A DNA stretch of 64,000 nucleotides, from contig JACJOC010000058.1 of assembly GCA_014695345.1 (NCBI GenBank), forward strand, positions 372,001-436,000. The letters are read 5' to 3'. The stretch comes from Cyanobacteria bacterium FACHB-471 (GTDB taxonomy: Bacteria; Cyanobacteriota; Cyanobacteriia; Elainellales; Elainellaceae). The notes under the pieces were generated by a model. The model did no database searches. It saw nothing but the letters and a program-made list of their open reading frames with translations, and was not told the origin of the DNA. Both the position numbers and the translations under genes were made by a program. Of this stretch, positions 32,785 to 41,284 are shown one piece after another; the first letter of the stretch is position 1; the number at the start of each line of letters is the position of its first letter.

Positions 32785-35700
32785 ATGTCTTTGTCTCTGC
32801 TTGCGCTGAAAATTATCGGGCCTCCGGTTGCGAAAAGGCTGCTGGAATTATTCAACATCAACTCCAGCTTGACGAATGCTGTGTTGGAGCAAGCGATCGA
32901 CGTTGGCGTAGATGAAGTGTTGAGTTCTTCCGAAGCTAGGAAGACGCTATCTCAGCAGATTGATCAAGTTGCTAAACAACTCGCAGCAGATCTTCAACCT
33001 CTATTTGAGTATGAAGCTAGGGATGTAGAACACAATAGCCGAACCGCAATTTTGCTGGGCGTAGCTGAAACGCTAATCAAGGCGAGGCTGTCGTCAGATA
33101 CGTTAGCAGAGCTGAATTTTGATGCTGCAAGACTAAAGCAATATTTGCTACAAGCCAATCCAAGCACAACTCGGCTGTTTTCGCAGGGTGAAACAGCTCT
33201 ATATCATCAGGCGATTGAGGTCGTCAGTCAACGCTTGATTGAAGCTGCACCAGAGGTCGAAGGCTTTGAGTTGAGTAGCGCATCAGTTACCTTACAGCGG
33301 TTATCAGAAATAGTCAGGCATATCGAAGATCAACGAGAGCAGGCAACTCGCGCAGCAGACAATTTTGCAGTTCGGTATCGTGGCATCGTTCAGAGTGAAC
33401 TGGATCGCCTAGAGGTGTTCGGGTTGCAGCGCATGGATCGGCTAACGAGCCGTCAGAGTCTTAGTACAGCATATATCACGCTATCGGTGAGCGGTCCACG
33501 GGATGAAGGGGAAAAAACAGCCTTAACGCTGATGGACGATGAGCGATCGGAACGAGACGCAGGGCGACGATCGCGGCAGGTTGATGAGGTGCTTTGTGAA
33601 TGTCGTCGATTAGTGATTCGTGGAGGAGCGGGAGCTGGAAAAAGTACCCTACTGCAATGGCTAGCAGTACGGGCCGCAACGCAGGATTTTCAAGGAAAGT
33701 TGCAGCACTGGAACTATAAGATTCCCTTTTTTATTCGGCTACGAAATCTGGTTGACAAGGCGTTTCCTACGCCTGAAAAATTTCCAGCTTTGACTGCACC
33801 AAATTGCGCTGCCCTGATGCCCTCCCCAGATTGGGTTCATCAATATCTAGATCATGGACAAGCACTGGTGTTAATTGATGGGGTTGATGAGTTACCGAGA
33901 CAGGAACGGCAAGATTTCCTCGAGGCACTGAAAGATTTAGTGCGAGATTTTAGTGAGGCGATCTATATTGTGACTTCTCGTCCGTCGGGCTTAAAGGATG
34001 CCCAGGGGGAAGTGTGGCAGGAATGGGAAGATTGGGTCGAAGCACAGGATTTCGTCAACTTAAATATGGAACCCATGAGTCCCACCAATATTGAGGAATT
34101 TGTCGTGCGCTGGCACTCCGCTCTACCTGCCGATACTTCCTCAAGCGATCAATCCATTAACCCCACTCAGATGGCAGGGAATTTAAAGTCTCAGTTGCGT
34201 CAGCGATCAGAACTGCGGAGGTTAGCATCCACGCCATTGCTTTGTGCCATGATTTGTGCCTTGCACCGAGAGCGACGCGAAACGCTGCCCAGCGCAAGGC
34301 TACAGCTTTACAGGGAATGTATAGAGATGCTGCTGGATCGACGGGATGCAGGACGAGGTATCCCGCTAGACGAAACTTATCCAATCGGGCTAAACGAATT
34401 ACAGAAAACTGATTTACTTCAAAGCCTTGCCCTAAAGCTGATGCGCTTAAACCGTTCAGACTTAGAAGCTGACCGAGTCGATGACCACTTTGCAACTGAG
34501 CTGAAAAATACGAGCTTGCCACCATCCGTCACCGGAAAACAAATTCGGGAACTCTTTGTCGATCGGGCGGGATTGCTGCGTGAACCCATTGTTGGACAAA
34601 TTGATTTCGCCCACCGAACCTTTCAGGAGTATTTAGCAGCAAAAGCGGCTCTCGATGATGACAGCCTGGAGGAGCTATTGCAGAAGGTCATGGATGACCA
34701 GTGGCGAGAATCGATTATTGTAGCGGCAGGGTTGGCACGTCCTAAAGAGCGAGCCAAGTTGCTGAAATTCCTGCTTGATCAAGGAGATAACCAACCTGAC
34801 AACAAACATTATCTACATTTATTAGCAGTAGCTTGCTTAGAAACAACAACCTCAGTTGACCAGGAAATTCGCGATCGGGTTTTAGCCTCTGTTGAGAAAC
34901 TGCTGCCTCCCCAGGATGACGACGAAATAGCAATGGTATCCAGAGCAGGGAATGAAATCGTTCCGCTGCTCAAATACGAACGGCACTATTCTGCTGATGA
35001 AGCTTGCAATTGCATTGGGGCACTGGTACAAATTGGTACTCCTACTGCAATGCAGCTTCTCGTGGATTATGCAAAAGCCACGTTTGAGTCAGAGGACGAT
35101 CAACATTCAATTGGTCGTGCAATTGGAAGGGGTTGGGATATTTTTGATCAGAACACTTTTCTACCTAACGTTCTAACCCATTTGAAAATATTAGATTTAG
35201 GGGAAACTCAAATTTCAGATGTCAGTCCATTGAAGAATTTAACTCAACTGACAAGGCTAGATTTAGATGAAACTTTAGTAACGGATGTATCGCACTTAAG
35301 CGGACTAACTCAGCTAAAAGAATTATATTTGTTTAAAGATCAGGTAATAGACCTATCAGCATTAAGCGGATTAACTCAGCTCACTCTATTGCATCTGTCT
35401 GAAACTCAGGTAACAGACCTATCGGCATTGAGCGGACTAACTCAGCTAAAAGAATTGTATTTGTCTGGAACTCAGGTAACAGACCTATCCGCACTGAGCG
35501 GATTGACTCAACTCACTCTATTGTATTTGTCTGAAACTCAGGTAATAGACCTATCGGCATTGAGCGAACTAACTCAGCTCACTCGACTGGATTTGTCTAA
35601 AACTCAAATAACAGACCTATCAGTATTGAGCGGATTAACTCAACTCGCTTTACTGGATTTGTCTGAAACTCAGATAACAGACTTATCAGTCTTGAGCGGA

Positions 35701-36087
35701 TTAACTCAACTCACTCTATTGTATTTGTCTAAAACTCAGGTAACAGACCTATCAGCCTTGAGCGGATTAACTCAACTCGCTCGATTGTATTTGTCTGGAA
35801 CTCAGGTAACAGACCTATCAGCCTTGAGCGGATTAACTCAACTCGCTCGATTGGATTTGTCTGGAACTCAGGTAACAGACCTATCAGCCTTGAGCGGATT
35901 AACTCAGCTAGAAGAATTGGATTTGTCTGGAACTCAGGTAACAGACCTATCAGCCTTGAGCGGACTAACTCAGCTCATTCTATTGAATTTATCTGAAACT
36001 CAGATAACAGACGTGTCATGTCTAAAGCATTTACACAGTCTCACGATTTTGGGGAGAGGACGACAAACTAAACAAAGAGGTCGTTAG
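32785..36087 (+). CDS. NACHT-domain STAND NTPase with leucine-rich repeats (bacterial NLR-like)
   Basis: The 1100-residue protein has a helical N-terminal region (1-270) and a NACHT NTPase. Walker A is GGAGAGKST (280-288, Lys286) and Walker B is LVLIDGVDEL (Asp365, Asp368, Glu369). A TSRPSG sensor follows near 397 and a winged-helix/helical arm contains FAHRTFQEYLAAKAAL. After about 180 residues of helical repeats, 13 complete 22-residue leucine-rich repeats occupy 798-1083. The layout mirrors animal NLRs. Related bacterial NACHT proteins (bNACHT, Avs-like) defend against phage by sensing a ligand with the C-terminal repeats. No nuclease or pore-forming effector is recognised at the N-terminus. 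CGGAG precedes the ATG. Confidence 0.92.
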   Translation: MSLSLLALKIIGPPVAKRLLELFNINSSLTNAVLEQAIDVGVDEVLSSSEARKTLSQQIDQVAKQLAADLQPLFEYEARDVEHNSRTAILLGVAETLIKARLSSDTLAELNFDAARLKQYLLQANPSTTRLFSQGETALYHQAIEVVSQRLIEAAPEVEGFELSSASVTLQRLSEIVRHIEDQREQATRAADNFAVRYRGIVQSELDRLEVFGLQRMDRLTSRQSLSTAYITLSVSGPRDEGEKTALTLMDDERSERDAGRRSRQVDEVLCECRRLVIRGGAGAGKSTLLQWLAVRAATQDFQGKLQHWNYKIPFFIRLRNLVDKAFPTPEKFPALTAPNCAALMPSPDWVHQYLDHGQALVLIDGVDELPRQERQDFLEALKDLVRDFSEAIYIVTSRPSGLKDAQGEVWQEWEDWVEAQDFVNLNMEPMSPTNIEEFVVRWHSALPADTSSSDQSINPTQMAGNLKSQLRQRSELRRLASTPLLCAMICALHRERRETLPSARLQLYRECIEMLLDRRDAGRGIPLDETYPIGLNELQKTDLLQSLALKLMRLNRSDLEADRVDDHFATELKNTSLPPSVTGKQIRELFVDRAGLLREPIVGQIDFAHRTFQEYLAAKAALDDDSLEELLQKVMDDQWRESIIVAAGLARPKERAKLLKFLLDQGDNQPDNKHYLHLLAVACLETTTSVDQEIRDRVLASVEKLLPPQDDDEIAMVSRAGNEIVPLLKYERHYSADEACNCIGALVQIGTPTAMQLLVDYAKATFESEDDQHSIGRAIGRGWDIFDQNTFLPNVLTHLKILDLGETQISDVSPLKNLTQLTRLDLDETLVTDVSHLSGLTQLKELYLFKDQVIDLSALSGLTQLTLLHLSETQVTDLSALSGLTQLKELYLSGTQVTDLSALSGLTQLTLLYLSETQVIDLSALSELTQLTRLDLSKTQITDLSVLSGLTQLALLDLSETQITDLSVLSGLTQLTLLYLSKTQVTDLSALSGLTQLARLYLSGTQVTDLSALSGLTQLARLDLSGTQVTDLSALSGLTQLEELDLSGTQVTDLSALSGLTQLILLNLSETQITDVSCLKHLHSLTILGRGRQTKQRGR
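35176..36033 (+). repeat. 66-bp leucine-rich-repeat array (13 units)
   Basis: Thirteen 66-bp units encode TQLxxLxLSxTQVTDLSALSGL-type repeats. Units 9-12 (about 35704-35967) are nearly identical in DNA, while the exposed positions of each beta strand vary. See the finding on patterned variation. Confidence 0.9.
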
Positions 36088-36275
36088 AATTGAAGGCTCT
36101 AGCCAATTGTGAAATGACAATCAACTGAGTTTTTGCAAGAGAGATAGGGCGATCGCTTGATTGATACTATTGTCTACAGGTTATATAGGTTGACTGAAGC
36201 GGAAGTGGCGATCGTTGAAGGCAAGTAAATTGATACGGTTTACAATTAAATCAACCAATGTCTCTCATTCTACCT

Positions 36276-36515
36276 ATGCGTGCAATTGAAACCACAGGTA
36301 TTCTAACTGCTCAAGGGCAGCTTCAGCTTGATTACCCCCTTCCGCAGGAGAAATCAAGTCGAGTGCGTGTTATTGTGCTGATGTCAGAAGAAGAGCCAAA
36401 CGAAGAAGCCTGGTTGAGAGCCGTTTCCAGTAATCCAAGCTTCGCATTTTTGAATGATCCAGAAGAAGACATCTACACCCTAGCAGATGGAAAGCCTGTG
36501 AACGATGAGGGGTAA
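36276..36515 (+). CDS. Antitoxin-like small protein
   Basis: The 79-residue protein starts at the ATG at 36276 (MRAIETTGILTAQGQLQLDYPLP); an ATG at 36258 would add six residues. The short beta-rich opening followed by SSRVRVIVLMSEEEPNEEAWLRA is a pattern seen in cyanobacterial antitoxins next to PemK/MazF-type or PIN toxins. The acidic C-terminus (DPEEDIYTLADGKPVNDEG) would wrap the toxin. It overlaps the toxin gene by 11 bases, typical of a coupled toxin-antitoxin pair. Confidence 0.75.
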   Translation: MRAIETTGILTAQGQLQLDYPLPQEKSSRVRVIVLMSEEEPNEEAWLRAVSSNPSFAFLNDPEEDIYTLADGKPVNDEG

Positions 36516-36843
36516 AGTTGTTCTAATTCTGTTTCCCTTCGATGACTTATCCTCCAATAAAGTTCGCCCTGCCTATTGTTTGACAGGAGCAATGGGTACT
36601 TATCAACACATCATTTTTGCCCTCATCACAAGTCGTATTCCTGAAATTCCCCTAAACACAGATATTATTCTGCAACCAAACCAACCAGACTTTATTAATG
36701 CCGGTTTACGACAGGCATCAACCTTGCGTCTTGATCATCTAGTAACGCTGCGTCGGTCTAGGATTCAGCGGGAATTGGGATCTCTAACCTCAGAAACTCA
36801 ATCTTTGATCACAGATATTTTGTGTCGTCTCCTTCGTGAATAG
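36505..36843 (+). CDS. PemK/MazF-family toxin (mRNA interferase-like)
   Basis: The 112-residue protein opens MRGKVVLILFPFDDLSSNKVRPAYCL, the G.vv...fpfddls..K.RPalvl pattern of MazF/PemK toxins. The second conserved block, HIIFALITSRIP, and NAGLRQASTLRLDHLVTLRRS follow. The family cleaves RNA at short sequences when freed from its antitoxin. The ATG overlaps the antitoxin end. The pair sits about 190 bases after the NACHT-LRR gene on the same strand, inside the region bracketed by 21-bp arrays. Confidence 0.87.
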   Translation: MRGKVVLILFPFDDLSSNKVRPAYCLTGAMGTYQHIIFALITSRIPEIPLNTDIILQPNQPDFINAGLRQASTLRLDHLVTLRRSRIQRELGSLTSETQSLITDILCRLLRE

Positions 36844-36905
36844 ATCAGCATACTACTCACCTTCAACTTAAGAAGCGATCGCCCTTCAACCCTCACCCCT
36901 CACCC

Positions 36906-37115
36906 TCAGAACACGAAACTTTAAGTTCAGAACACAGAACTTCGACCTCAAAATCTGAAATTCCGAGTTCAGAACACGAAACTTTGACCTCAGAGCTTGA
37001 AACTTTGACTTCAAAGCCTGAAACTTTGACCTCAGAACTCGAAGCTTTGACCTCAGAACTCGGAATGTCGAGATCAAAGCTGCACAAGTCGTGATCAGAA
37101 GCCCAAGCCTGTAAA
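36906..37115. repeat. Degenerate 21-bp tandem repeat array, right
   Basis: Ten units start exactly every 21 bases from 36906 to 37095. Most begin TCAGAAC or TCAAA and several end CTTTGACC. Two minus-strand frames stay open through the array, with heptads such as SKFRVLR and SSEVKVS, as expected for a 21-bp period. The array resembles 32169-32357; by hand the units match 15 of 21 positions in inverted orientation and about 13 of 21 in direct orientation. Confidence 0.85.
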
Positions 37116-37229
37116 CCTGTATCAAGAACCACTTGCGAAAAGCTTCATTCTCAAGTAGTCTGGTTCCTCAGTACAAAAACATATCCGAAATCAAAGCGTC
37201 ACCTGAGACTGTTTGCACCAGCCCCAGGC

Positions 37230-37345
37230 GACTAACCCTCAAAACTGCGTAAACAGTTCGGAGGGCTAGAGGGCAGTTTATCACTCCACTAGCCACCCTG
37301 ACTTTGCTATGGCAAAAAAGCAGCAGGGTGGCTTTGGTTTTAGGA
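37230..37345 (+). ncRNA. Candidate structured RNA ending in a terminator-like hairpin
   Basis: A hairpin is formed by CCCTC-AA-AACTG (37236-37247), a 6-base loop, and CAGTT-CG-GAGGG (37254-37265). A second stem pairs AGCCACCCTG (37291-37300) with CAGGGTGGCT (37324-37333), with TTTGC/GCAAA pairing inside it, then TTGGTTTT. No ORF fits. The nearest upstream plus-strand gene ends 390 bases earlier. This looks like a small RNA with a 3-prime terminator, but it may be only a terminator or a mobile repeat. No known family was matched. Confidence 0.4.
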
Positions 37346-37449
37346 GACAAATCTCAGGAGTTAGGGATTGGGGACTTGGGGCTAGAGGTAATCTGCCCTA
37401 GTTCTCAGACTCTAGCTCCTCGTCCCTCAACCTGGAGTTTTAAATTGCT

Positions 37450-37656
37450 ATGACTGATAGTGCTTCTCTGATTCAAATCAACCCCGATCCGCGCATTCTC
37501 ACCACGCTGGTAATGGGGACTGAAGATAACGTAAAAGCTTACATTCTCAGGCAACATACACTCGGCGTTGCTGAGGCAGGCGCGTGGAGTAAACCGATTC
37601 CGGTTCCCCATCATTCTGATAAAGTCATGTGTGTTCTCAACCGCGTCATGGTGTAA
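37450..37656 (+). CDS. Small conserved unknown protein
   Basis: The 68-residue polar protein starts MTDSASLIQINPDPRILTTL and ends with IPVPHHSDKVMCVLNRVMV. No membrane segment, signal or metal motif is visible; the middle (GTEDNVKAYILRQHTLGVAEAGAW) is amphipathic. Even composition and the strong terminator just after it support a real gene. I have no family name. The preceding bases are AT-rich (GTTTTAAATTGCT) without a clear ribosome binding site. Confidence 0.6.
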   Translation: MTDSASLIQINPDPRILTTLVMGTEDNVKAYILRQHTLGVAEAGAWSKPIPVPHHSDKVMCVLNRVMV

Positions 37657-37707
37657 TCCAAGTCCACGCCATAACGTGATTAAAACGCTATTGATTCACT
37701 CACCAAC

Positions 37708-37749
37708 AATAGGAAAGCTATTACAGGCTGCTGCAATAGCTTTCCTATT
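37708..37749. terminator. Strong 15-bp stem-loop between convergent genes
   Basis: AATAGGAAAGCTATT (37708-37722) and its perfect complement AATAGCTTTCCTATT (37735-37749) flank a 12-base loop. It lies between the small plus-strand gene and the end of the cellulose-synthase-like gene, so it could serve both strands. No long T-tract follows. Confidence 0.65.
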
Positions 37750-37782
37750 ATTAGCGAACTGTTGACTTTGCTATTTCGTTGC

Positions 37783-40089
37783 TTATCCCTTAGCAACCGC
37801 TACCGCACTCACATCGATGTTTCGGTCAAACAATACACGCGGTCTAAATAAGATTTTAAACAGCAACAGAAATGAAGCAAACTCGCTGGGTGTGTAGTGA
37901 GTTTTCCATTGTCCTGGACGACAAAACAGCATTTCGACGAGCGATCGCTGCTGCTTTAAACTCACTTGCTCAAAGCTAATCCGTACAGTGGGAAACTCAT
38001 CTCTAAAGCCCGTGCGGGTTGCCTGTCCGTGTAAGGTGACTCCTTCTTCCATGATCTCTAATGTGAGCGGTAGAGATTCGCCCAGAGGGATTGCTGGAAA
38101 GCCTGATTGGGTGAGGGCAACTTCTGCTCCGACTTCAGACATCATGGTGGTGACACCCCAAAAGGTGCGATGCGAAGCAGTTTCCCCTTTGGGGTAATCA
38201 CCAATTGTCAGACGCACCGTGCGGCGCAGATCAAACCATTCGTAAAGGTTCGGTCGGGGCACATCCAGCAAAATCAGTAACGCGATGCCCAACATGATCA
38301 GATTGTAGCCACTCCAGATCCAGCCTAAGCCAATTCCTTTAACCTGTTCGGCGACTTCTGGTGGTACAGTCTGCTGCCATGCGCCTTTGATCATACAAAT
38401 TCCCAGGTTGACCCAAAGACTCACTGCCGTTGCAACAAATAGAGCAATTAGCGGAGCCGCCAGTCCCCAGTTAAAGGTGTAGCGATCGCTGGCGGTACCT
38501 TTTGGCGTGACATTAAAGCCCTTCGAGAATGGATTGAGCATCGCCTGAATCACCGTCAACGCCAGCGGAAAGCACAGGACCAGCGAATAGATATCCGATA
38601 ACAAAGCTGAGCGAGAGCGGTAGTTGAGCCAAGAAAACACCGTCAACTGCACAATGTAGTAAGGCAAGAAGAAATAGAGCAGTTCGGCGGCTGTTGCTCG
38701 CAGCGGAATCACACCCAAAAAGGAGTAAGCCAGCGGCATAACTAGGAAACCAACTCGCGAGATGCTGGTAAACCAGTGCAGCAGTCCTTCCAGGTGGGCC
38801 AATCGCTGAAGCGGGGTGAGTCCAGGAATAGTCAGTGGATTGGCTTTGATGAAGAAAGCCTGGAGCGTTCCCCGTGCCCAACGAAGTCGCTGAACTGCCT
38901 GAGCCGCAATGTTTTCGGCGGCTAACCCTGCACTCAACTTTTCGTCGAGGTAAATCAGCCGATAGCCTTGAGCCGACAGTCGAATTCCAGTGAAGTAGTC
39001 TTCGCTAAGTGAGTCGGTGACAAAGCCGCCCATCTGTTCCAAAGCGCTGCGTCGCAAGACAAAGGAAGTGCCAGAGCAGATGACGCTGCCTGCTCCGTCG
39101 CGAATCGGCTGAATTTGACGATAAAAGACTTCTTCTTCTGGGGTTAAAACATTTTCCAAACCCAGGTTGCGGGCGATCGGGTCGGGGTTGTAGAAGGTTT
39201 GAGGAGTTTGCACCAGGGCAATCTGGGGGTCTTGAAAGAAGCCCACGGTGCGGGTGAGAAAGTTTTTGGTAGGCACAAAGTCGGCATCAAAGACGACGAG
39301 CAGTTCTCCCTGGGTTTGGGCGATCGCATGGTTCAGGTTCCCTGCCTTGGCATGACGATTATCGGGTCGGGTCATGTAGTGGCAGCCCAATTCCTCAGCT
39401 AGTGCTTGAACTTCGGGGCGACGAGTATCGTCGAGCAAGTAAATGGTTTTGTTGGCATACTCGATCGCCTGACAGCCCATCACCGTGCGCTGCAAAATAA
39501 ACGTCGGCTCATTGTACGTAGGAATAAAAATGTCTACGGTGGGCGTAAATTTCTGATTCAGCACATCCATCGACAGCACGTCGGCTTCTCGGCGGCGATC
39601 GCGCACTCGCAGCATCAGAAAAAGCTGAATCGTGCCGTTGCTTAGCATCAGCAGTTCCAGGAGAAACAAACCCAGGCTAAATACTCCATTGAGCGGGTCG
39701 GAGAGATTAAGGGTGGAGAGCGATCGCCAGGCCAGATAGCGCAGCGTCAGCGCAATCAAAATGCCAACCACAACTAACCTCGACCAGGTACGCGGTTGGG
39801 GAGACACCTTCATCACCACCAGCACCAGCACCAGCAGCGCCACCGTAGGAAACAGCAGATACTCTCCAGTCACCATAGGCACTTCTAACCAGAGTGGCGG
39901 ATTTTCCTGTAGAAGTTCGAGTTGATCAAAGATGCGATTGATGGTGCCCTGACCAGCAAACCACCCACCCACCACTACACTGGCAATTCCAATCAAGCTC
40001 AGCATGGCCAAGGTTGCTGTTTGCGGTCGCATAAACCGTGAAGGTTTGCGCTGATCTAACTCCGTCTTACCCAATTGCGAAGTTGTCAT
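37783..40089 (-). CDS. Cellulose-synthase-like GT2 (BcsA type) with degenerate PilZ domain
   Basis: The 768-residue membrane glycosyltransferase has N-terminal membrane helices, then the GT2 core: FIPTYNEPTFILQRT, LLDDTRRPEVQAL, VVFDADFVPT (DXD), SEDYFTGIRLSAQGYRLIYLDE (TED-like base) and QRLRWARGTLQ (QxxRW). More membrane helices and a C-terminal PilZ-like domain (about 625-735) follow. It would polymerise and export a beta-glucan from UDP-glucose. The PilZ motif RRTVR is kept, but the second motif reads TMMSEVG, lacking the usual Asp/Asn before x-Ser, so c-di-GMP control may be altered. No bcsB or bcsC is nearby. Confidence 0.88.
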   Translation of the reverse strand: MTTSQLGKTELDQRKPSRFMRPQTATLAMLSLIGIASVVVGGWFAGQGTINRIFDQLELLQENPPLWLEVPMVTGEYLLFPTVALLVLVLVVMKVSPQPRTWSRLVVVGILIALTLRYLAWRSLSTLNLSDPLNGVFSLGLFLLELLMLSNGTIQLFLMLRVRDRRREADVLSMDVLNQKFTPTVDIFIPTYNEPTFILQRTVMGCQAIEYANKTIYLLDDTRRPEVQALAEELGCHYMTRPDNRHAKAGNLNHAIAQTQGELLVVFDADFVPTKNFLTRTVGFFQDPQIALVQTPQTFYNPDPIARNLGLENVLTPEEEVFYRQIQPIRDGAGSVICSGTSFVLRRSALEQMGGFVTDSLSEDYFTGIRLSAQGYRLIYLDEKLSAGLAAENIAAQAVQRLRWARGTLQAFFIKANPLTIPGLTPLQRLAHLEGLLHWFTSISRVGFLVMPLAYSFLGVIPLRATAAELLYFFLPYYIVQLTVFSWLNYRSRSALLSDIYSLVLCFPLALTVIQAMLNPFSKGFNVTPKGTASDRYTFNWGLAAPLIALFVATAVSLWVNLGICMIKGAWQQTVPPEVAEQVKGIGLGWIWSGYNLIMLGIALLILLDVPRPNLYEWFDLRRTVRLTIGDYPKGETASHRTFWGVTTMMSEVGAEVALTQSGFPAIPLGESLPLTLEIMEEGVTLHGQATRTGFRDEFPTVRISFEQVSLKQQRSLVEMLFCRPGQWKTHYTPSEFASFLLLFKILFRPRVLFDRNIDVSAVAVAKG

Positions 40090-40558
40090 GGCTGCCGTCT
40101 CCTACCGATGCATAGCTGGATTGACATAAATGTCCTACCTGAATAGCGGTCTTTCACGGTCTTTTTATATATACGCAGAACAAACAGTGTTTTGCGTCTA
40201 GGTCGGCATTTAATCTATCTATAACCTTCCGGTCTGATTTTAGTGGTTTAGTTTTTGAAAGGTAACATCCTAAATTAGATCTGCATTGAAAATAGATTGT
40301 CATTTGGGGTTGTGAGCGCGATCGCGCTCATGATGTCTCCTGCGTGAATGGTAACGCGGTGCAGCTGCGCTACCATTCACGCTTCAAAAAGTAATTCATT
40401 CAGGAAGTCTATTCTTTAGTCACCTTAGATTAGAAGTGACTGAGAATTGAATGAGTGGGACTGTAGGAGTTAATGCCTAAATTCTCAGCCCGCAATCATT
40501 CTCTACTGATGATGAAACCCTACAGTGTGTTGAGTTGTTGGTAAGGAATTGTACAGTA
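40090..40558. other. Long divergent intergenic region with hairpins
   Basis: This region lies between the cellulose-synthase-like gene and the DM13 gene. A hairpin at 40342-40382 pairs GCGTGAATGGTA with TACCATTCACGC, and an inner stem has one mismatch. A second IR, AGTCAC/GTGACT, lies at 40418-40441. An AT-rich block (TTTTTATATATACGC near 40162-40176) could hold promoter elements for the minus-strand gene. Confidence 0.5.
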
Positions 40559-41056
40559 ATGAAATTGATTGCTCTGGTTTCGTTTGGTGTCGTTTCTCTC
40601 CTGGTTTTAGCTAGCACAAACGCTCAGGCTGATACTCAAACTGCCGCCCCATCTCTAGCAGCACAGGTTAAATCGTTGCCTATCACTGCTGAGGCTAGTC
40701 CAATTCAGATTGCTCAGGCTACCGCAACAAAAACTGGAACTTTTGTTGCTGCGGAGCATCCACCAGAGGGAATGGTACAGATTGTGATTGAAAATGGCGA
40801 TCGCTACTTAGAGTTCGACGAAACATTTCGTAGCGACAGCGGCCCTGATCTATATGTAGTTCTCCATCGGGCTGGTGAACCTCCCGTTAGCGGCATCCAG
40901 GAACAGGACTACATCACGCTCGCCCCGCTGCAAAGCACCGCAGGAACCCAACGCTACGCCATTCCTGCGGACGTGAACCTGGATGACTTTAACTCTGCTG
41001 TCATCTGGTGTCGGATGTTTAACGCGACTTTTGGTTATGCAACGCTGGGCAGCTAG
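40559..41056 (+). CDS. Exported DM13-domain protein
   Basis: 165 residues from the ATG at 40559. A signal peptide (about 1-24, ending STNAQA) is followed by a Thr/Ala-rich spacer, then a DM13 domain: KTGTFVAAEHPPEGMVQIVIENGDRYLEFDETFRSDSGPDLYVVLHR and VIWCRMFNATFGYATL. DM13 domains are proposed to take part in extracytoplasmic electron transfer, with the conserved Cys in the VIWC segment. AAGGA lies 13 bases before the ATG. It stands alone between two long intergenic regions. Confidence 0.87.
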   Translation: MKLIALVSFGVVSLLVLASTNAQADTQTAAPSLAAQVKSLPITAEASPIQIAQATATKTGTFVAAEHPPEGMVQIVIENGDRYLEFDETFRSDSGPDLYVVLHRAGEPPVSGIQEQDYITLAPLQSTAGTQRYAIPADVNLDDFNSAVIWCRMFNATFGYATLGS

Positions 41057-41217
41057 AGAATTAAGGATTGGAGAGTAGGGATTGGAAGTAATCATTACCT
41101 AATCCCCAACTCACAACCCCTCTCATAAATTTGTTTACTGATTAACACCCTTCTGGAATCACAAGTTGTAGGATAATAGCCTGTTTACCTGAAATGTTGC
41201 TTGGCTAGAGTTCATCT

Positions 41218-41284
41218 CATTGCAGATTTAGAAATGAATTGACTGAGGAGGTTTCCCTAAGCAATTCATTTCTAATCTGCAATG
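41218..41284. repeat. Long near-perfect hairpin (23/24 bp)
   Basis: The left arm 41218-41241 (CATTGCAGATTTAGAAATGA...) and right arm 41262-41284 (CAATTCATTTCTAATCTGCA...) pair over 23 bases with one bulged A. The 20-base loop contains GGAGGTTTCCC. TTTTG follows. Possible roles are a terminator for the DM13 gene, a small MITE-like repeat or a processed RNA. Confidence 0.7.

Noticed and set aside
35176-36033. Diversity-generating retroelement acting on the LRRs
   Set aside because: No reverse transcriptase or template repeat is in the window, and variation is not restricted to adenines. Repeat shuffling is simpler.
36906-37115. Possible CRISPR array
   Set aside because: Units are contiguous 21-bp repeats without spacers, and no cas gene is present.
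36893-37132. Two overlapping 79-residue minus-strand frames with heptads
   Set aside because: Both arise from the 21-bp tandem array, which keeps several frames open. No ribosome binding site or non-repeat domain supports them.
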